A DNA stretch of 64,000 bases from Romanomermis culicivorax (Eukaryota > Nematoda > Enoplea > Mermithida > Mermithidae), in assembly GCA_963922205.1 (NCBI GenBank), contig CAWUHX010000135.1, positions 372,001 to 436,000 on the forward strand, in the 5' to 3' direction. The position numbers and the translations under genes were made by a program. Below the pieces are notes generated by a model. It worked only from the letters and a program-made list of their open reading frames with translations, had not been told where the DNA came from and did not search any database. Positions 58,906 to 64,000 of this stretch are shown here, one piece after another. How positions within the stretch are numbered: position 1 is the first letter of the stretch; each line of letters opens with the position of its first letter.

Positions 58906-59803
58906 ATGGAACCGAATGAAGAGGCGAAAGAATCAGCGTGCGTAGAATTCGTTCAAAATTTAACTAGTCAACTGGATGCTGATCAAATCGACGAAATTAT
59001 TGGATTGCAAAGGGAATCGTGAGTTAAATAGATGAACATGTTTATCATCTTGAAATTATAAAAAAGTCTTCTTCCGAATTCTAAAAAGTGGTACTAAGGC
59101 CAAAATCTGGAAAACTTATATCAATTTAAATCTACAGATGTTTTTTAAAACACGTTCCTTTAAATGCCTCTTTTTCTCAACTGTGTATCGTATGCAACAA
59201 GATTCATTTACATATGTTTTCTCGTTTTAGCTTGTTTCGTTTCGAAAAAACGAACGAAATGTTGGCCAATTGTTGCTCCCTGTCGGCCGGTCGGCTGGCT
59301 TTAGCAAAAAAGGAAATCAATTTCTATTGCGCCATGATTTTGGAGATGAAAAACGACCTCGATTCAATTTTTCGACGACTAAGGTAATATATTTATGCAG
59401 ATTCATAGATTAATACTTCATGGGCATCAGTTTTCCAAAAATTAAGAAATTTGAGGTACACTACGGAGAAAATCTTCTCCGAACAGTTAATTACTCGATT
59501 TCATATGCATGTAGCTTTTTTTGTGCAGCGTTGTAGCATAGATTTTAAAAATCGTTGACTCTTAAATTTGTGAAATGGACCATTTCATTTATTTTCCGTT
59601 CCAGTTTTTAGTACCTTCATTCTTAGGAATCACAAACAAAATTTCTCGCATTGTTATTCGAGCGAAATTAACCCATCAACCTCGGAGGCTGGTATGCAAT
59701 ATTTCGAATATTCTGTCGATCCAACGTTGCGGTCATTCACATAATTTCAGTACTCGACGAAAAGCCAGCGGGCGAAGAAGAGGAATCGAGTACCGAAAAA
59801 TAG
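58906..59803 (+). CDS. KXD1: KxDL motif-containing protein 1 (BORC subunit)
   Basis: BORC subunit that, with BORCS8 and others, links lysosomes to ARL8 and kinesin. Exons 58906-59018, 59231-59383, 59627-59691 and 59751-59803 give 127 residues. The family core is unmistakable: RFEKTNEMLANCCSLS followed by LEMKNDLDSIFRRLR, which includes the signature K-x-D-L (KNDL). The C-terminus is short and acidic (GEEEESSTEK), as in relatives. The small third exon is needed to reach the acidic frame; reading directly into 59751 from exon 2 gives a basic, non-family tail. Stop-to-start distance from the JARID2 half is 173 bp and to RTCA 355 bp, all on the plus strand. AATAAA at 60048. Confidence 0.92.
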
Positions 59804-60047
59804 TATTGTGGGGATGCTTCAATCCGAAATAATTTTTCCTACGACTTACAACGTGTTTTGAAAGGCGAATTTCCTGGTATAGGGACGTAAATTGTTGTCG
59901 ATCAAAAATAGCGTTCTTGAGTTGATTTTTGCAGATTTCGAACGTTGAATACTTTAATATGAGAATTTTTTTTAATTTTTCACCAGCAGGAAAGTCTGCC
60001 ATTTCAATTGTATTGATGTACATGCATTTTATTTATAATCGTGCTCT

Positions 60048-60053
60048 AATAAA
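60048..60053 (+). other. Polyadenylation signal AATAAA after KXD1
   Basis: AATAAA about 245 bp after the KXD1 stop and 105 bp before the RTCA ATG. Confidence 0.5.
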
Positions 60054-60158
60054 CTTGTAAAATATTTTTCTTGCCTTTTTCCTTTCGCTCCGTTTATTCA
60101 TCTTCGATTTTTCACTTTTTTTATTTTTTCTATATCATGTTTGAAAATTTCAAGATCG

Positions 60159-63100
60159 ATGGCGGAAAATACGGGTATTATCGAAATCGATGGCAGCACT
60201 TTAGAAGGGGTAAATTTCTGTTTTTTCGTGAAACATGGAGACAATTCGCCAAATTCAGTTTTGTAAAAAAAAATAGCTTTGTTTTTTTCAGGGTGGTCAA
60301 ATTTTACGCAACGCCATTAGCTATAGTGTCATTTTGAAGAAATCCATCAGGGTTTTCAATATACGAGCTGGTAGGAATAATCCCGGTTTAAGGTAATTTT
60401 TTGATATTTGTGATATCTTACTTTGCTTTCTTTTTTTGCTATTACTTTGCTTACTTTGCTTACTTTGCTACTTGAACTTGAACTCTAAAAGCTACTTGAA
60501 CTCTAAAATAAACAGTTTTTCGAAAGTTCCAAAAGATATGCGTTTTTGATTTGAGTTTTAAGTTTTAACCATTATCCTCATAGAAATACTCTGAAATTGA
60601 CCACGAATTCTATCCGTTATCAGGCTGATCATGCATGTAATTGGCGGGGGAGTGCTATGGGAACCATCCCCCCAGTTATCGTCGACCGTATGGCTAGCCA
60701 TTGGGCGACCGCCCCCAGCATTTTCCAATCCTATGGCTAGCCATATGGTAGCCGTAGGAACACCCATACTTTTGGTCGGAAAAATACTAAAAAATGTCAA
60801 TTTTTGAACAAAAAATTGTCAAAAATTTAATTTTCTGGGCGCTTCACGCCATGAATACATTTTTTCGATCTTTTTAGAAAAAAATCGCTATTTTTTGAAC
60901 TTTTTTTCGGACTTTTTTCGTGAAAAAAAATCGATTTTTTTCCCTGGGAGACCTCTCCCCCAAAATTTTGGGAATTACTGACCCCCGGCCAGGCTTTTTT
61001 TTAGTCATTTTAGGAGTCTGGGCCCCTAAAAGTTCGGAAATAGCTCCTAAAATTTTGACATATTCATTTATATTATAGTGAATTGTAGCTGTTTTCATTC
61101 AATTTTAGATTTGAAGTAAGTGTTTTACAGGCTCTAAAATCATAAAACTTCGAAAATTTTCCGGCGCTACGCGCCGGATCTTATTATATAATTTTTTTAA
61201 TTAGTCTATTCACTGTTTCTCTACAAATCAAACTTTCTGGAAAAAAATTCTCGACGAAGGGAAAAAACATGGGGGTTCGACATGGAAAAGATGAATTTTG
61301 GTGCATTTGGTGCAAAAGAATTCTGGTGATCAAAATCTCAATTTTTCCATTTTTGTTACTATTATTTTAAATATGGAGCCGAGTTTGAATTCATGATTGT
61401 AATAAATGGAGGTGATTTTCATAAATTTCAAGTTTAATTTGAATTCGCCAAGCTTATGAAAGTATGAACATATTTTTTCTAATTTGTAAAGTGATATATA
61501 CAAGTTTTCGAACCTTGTATGTTCATCGAATAAGTTATCCTTGAATTGATTTTCCAGCATTTAGAGTGTCAAAATCTGAAAAAAATCGTTGCATAGCGCC
61601 GGAAAGATATAGGAAACATTAGAACAATGAGAGCAGAAGCTGCAATTTCAAAACCCTATACTTTTGAGTCGGAAGGAAATGAACTCAAGTGCAACATTGG
61701 ATGAAGATTTGTGTAAAATTAAACGAAATATCGCGTTTTTTGCATAAAAAATTTTCTTTGCTCAAAGATTTCTCGGCGATGTTTGTACGTGTGGAAATAT
61801 GCCTGTAACTGAAAACGCTGGGTGGAAATCAAATTTTGAACAGTGATTTTTTAAAACTCGTATCAACTGATTGAATATCTACATAATTTAATTATATAGC
61901 ACGTTCTACAGTGTGTTACAAGCACGCTTTTCAATATTCTTCAATTAAAAATTTTTGGCTCCCAAAATTTTAATTTGGCCCCTAAAAATTTAGGCCTAGG
62001 AGCCATTTAGCTCGTGGTTTTCAAACCAAAAAAAAGCCTGCCCCCGGCCCAAATAAATTCGTTCGACCCCCGGGGCTCCGTTACATGTATGAAGCTGATA
62101 CGATAAATGGCCACCCATAGTTACAGCAGGCGGCGATAATGTATGACTCCCGGTTTTTAGCATTCAACCTCCAGATTCCATGTTACATTACTTCGCGCGT
62201 GTGTTTGAAATTCACAAACTGATCTATGAAATTGAACTGTGGAAATTCATATTTTGACGTGAAGAAGATTTCTTCGGATTATTATCAATAATGTCTACCA
62301 CAACATATGCATTTGAAATGTAATAAGTTTGAATCATACATGTAACAGAGCTCCGGGGTTAGGGGGGTCGGACGACTTTTTTGGAGTCGCGGGTCACTAA
62401 TTCCCCAAAATTTTGGGGGAGGGGTCTCTGAAGGGAAAAAATGCGATTTTTTCGCCAAAAAAGTTTGAAAAACTGTTGAAAAATAGTAATTTTCGTCTAA
62501 AGAATCGTAAACAATGTATCTATAGCGTGAAGCGCCAAGAAAATTGATGTTTTTGACCATTTTTTGTTCAAAAGTTTACATTTTTCATCAAAAAATTGAC
62601 ATCTTTTAATCTTTTTCCGGCCAAAAGTATGGGGGTCTACGGCTACCATATGGCTAGCCATAGGATTGGAAAATCCTGGGGAGAGGGTCGCTCAATGGCT
62701 TCTCATATGGTCGACGATTTCTGGGGTGGGGGATTCCCATAGCATCCCCCCCCCAATTACATGTATGCTTCCCCCCAAATCACATGTATTGTGTGAATTT
62801 CATTTTTTGCTTCTTAATCACCAAAATAAATGACCACAGCTTTGCGAATTACAATATTTTACTGTTTACTCCAATTTTGTAAATCTTTTTATTGTGAAAG
62901 GTGCATACTATTAGCTAGAAATCAAAAATCAGTGTCTGTGTGCTACGTAACGTTCAACTATTGTTTTAGGTACGTACAAAATTTAGTTCTTGGAAGCAAA
63001 ACTCAGGAACCATAGCATGACTGCCTCGTGTATAACAGTCATTCTAGAGATTCAGTATGTTGAGCTTAATTTATTTTCACTTGATCTTCGTCAGAAAATA

Positions 63101-63904
63101 ATTTTTGTCGTATTTTAAAAGGTCGCTGATCGATTTTGGTATGCCTCGCTATTTTTAGAACGAGGTTTCCGTCCGACTCTTTCTCAGTTTATGAAAATTC
63201 TGATATACTTGTTTTTTTTCCTATTCATAAGTATCGATCTTTTTCCAAGGCCGCAACATTTAACGGGACTGGAATTAGTTCGCGATATGTGTAAAGGTGA
63301 ACTCGAGAATGCCGTTATTGGATCAACCGAGGTTACTTTCAAACCTGGTGATATTTGCGGACGAACTTTAGTCGCCGACACGAAAACTGCAGGGTAAAAG
63401 AACGTTGTAAAAAAACTTTTGCAGCTGCGTCTAAAAACCAATCAGAAAAATAATGAAAAATGTGTGATTTAGTTTTTCAAATAGAAACTGAGTAAAAATA
63501 TTGGTCAAATCCTAAAAATTTATTGAATTTCAATAGAAATATTTTAGGCGTATCAGATTTTATGGAAGTGAAAACATTTCTTGTTAAAAATGACTTGAGA
63601 TTTTTCCTCAATTTTGTCACCATTTACCGCTTTTCAAACGAAATTTTGAACTTATTATTCTATATTTCCGCCGAATTTTAGGTTATGTACTCTTACAACT
63701 TGACTTTTCCATATTTTTAAGGAGTATCGTTCTTTTGATGCAAATCGCCTTACCCTGTGCCTTGTACGCTCGTCGACCTGTCCAAGTGACGCTTTGCGGC
63801 GGCACCAACGTCGACAATGCGCCCCAAATCGATTATTTTTTACGCGTAACCAGACCGGTGCTCGAAAATTTTGGTGTCAAATTTGACTGTGATATGCTGG
63901 GCAG
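60159..63904 (+). CDS. RTCA: RNA 3'-terminal phosphate cyclase, N-terminal part (continues beyond window)
   Basis: Nuclear enzyme that converts RNA 3'-phosphates to 2',3'-cyclic phosphates using ATP, with an enzyme-AMP intermediate. Exons 60159-60209, 60292-60392, 63250-63393 and 63722-63904 join in frame; the last ends at a GTGAAG donor in phase 2. Family motifs: [78 protein letters not shown]. Intron 2 (2.86 kb) contains element D2 (60630-62091), with A3 nested inside it, and the related copy D3. The catalytic His and C-terminal half lie off the right edge. Start: the first ATG in frame, giving a normal-length N-terminus. Confidence 0.95.
60421..60490 (+). repeat. TTACTTTGC microsatellite-like run
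   Basis: TTACTTTGC repeated at the start of RTCA intron 2, then a duplicated ACTTGAACTCTAAAA. Confidence 0.75.
60630..62091 (-). mobile_element. hAT-like MITE, family D, copy 2, interrupted by A3
   Basis: CATGCATGTAATTGG...CCGTTACATGTATG, flanked by AGGCTGAT (60622-60629) and AAGCTGAT (62092-62099). A3 sits at 60990-62040. Lies in RTCA intron 2. Confidence 0.8.
60990..62040 (+). mobile_element. hAT-like element A3 (CAGGCTTTTTTTT)
   Basis: 1051 bp with perfect 8-bp duplication CCCCCGGC (60982-60989 and 62041-62048). Hairpin CCGGCGCTACGCGCCGG at 61163. Colinear with A1. No transposase. Confidence 0.88.
62335..62788 (+). mobile_element. hAT-like MITE, family D, copy 3
   Basis: CATACATGTAACAGAGC at left, ...CCCAATTACATGTATG at 62768 and a second ACATGTATT at about 62788 that makes a near duplication (GTTTGAAT/GTGTGAAT). 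Colinear with D1. Confidence 0.7.
62789..63249. other. Rest of RTCA intron 2
   Basis: No repeat or frame recognised apart from the acceptor at 63249. Confidence 0.5.
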
Positions 63905-64000
63905 GTGAAGAAAAGTGCTGCAGTTTATAGGAAAAGTTATAATATTCGTAAATGCCGGGAAAACGTAATCGAATTATTTTGAAGTTTTGAAAAGTTTTAA

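Noticed and set aside
60071-60337. 88-residue plus frame over RTCA exon 1
   Set aside because: Out of frame with the RTCA motifs; the real exon starts at 60159.

Overview
This window comes from the nuclear genome of an AT-rich invertebrate animal. It has spliced genes with mostly GT-AG introns of about 50-650 bp, and animal-specific families such as JARID2, SREK1IP1 and the lysosomal BORC subunits. Intergenic and long intronic space is full of short non-autonomous transposons. I cannot name the species. No bacterial, CRISPR, rRNA or tRNA features were seen.

Genes, left to right. (1) ALDH4A1 (proline catabolism) on the minus strand at 2.8-4.5 kb; only the N-terminal half is in the window. (2) A gene-free stretch at about 4.5-27.5 kb built of nested repeats. 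(3) BORCS8 at 27.6-28.8 kb. (4) A second repeat block at 29.3-34.3 kb centred on a long imperfect palindrome. (5) A dimethylglycine dehydrogenase-type gene of 17 recognised exons at 34.4-40.5 kb. (6) SREK1IP1, a zinc-knuckle splicing-factor partner, at 41.9-43.7 kb. (7) A third repeat block at 44-52 kb. (8) A dense same-strand run: two halves of a very diverged JARID2 (52.7-55.0 and 55.3-58.7 kb), KXD1 (58.9-59.8 kb) and the 5' part of RTCA (60.2 kb to the right edge). Gaps in this run are 170-360 bp, and acceptor-like sequence lies just before several start codons. Two BORC subunits (BORCS8 and KXD1) therefore share the window, and two mitochondrial amino-acid/one-carbon enzymes (ALDH4A1 and DMGDH) do too.

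The most unusual content is the transposon layer. At least six families of roughly 0.2-1 kb elements have 8-bp target-site duplications (TSDs) and short terminal inverted repeats (TIRs), as expected of hAT-type elements. Many TSDs can still be read exactly. Several families share an internal scaffold with a 17-bp hairpin (CCGGCGC-GAA-GCGCCGG). Among close relatives, a 4-5 nt motif that recurs several times in each subterminal region is exchanged as a set: CCACA, CCCCA, CCTCA, CGCCA or GTGCC. This looks like coordinated turnover of a transposase-recognition motif and is my main candidate for something undescribed. Mariner, piggyBac-like and TA-flanked MITEs, a solo LTR, truncated LINEs and several foldback elements are nested with them. 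Empty sites in sister repeats confirm several of the insertions.
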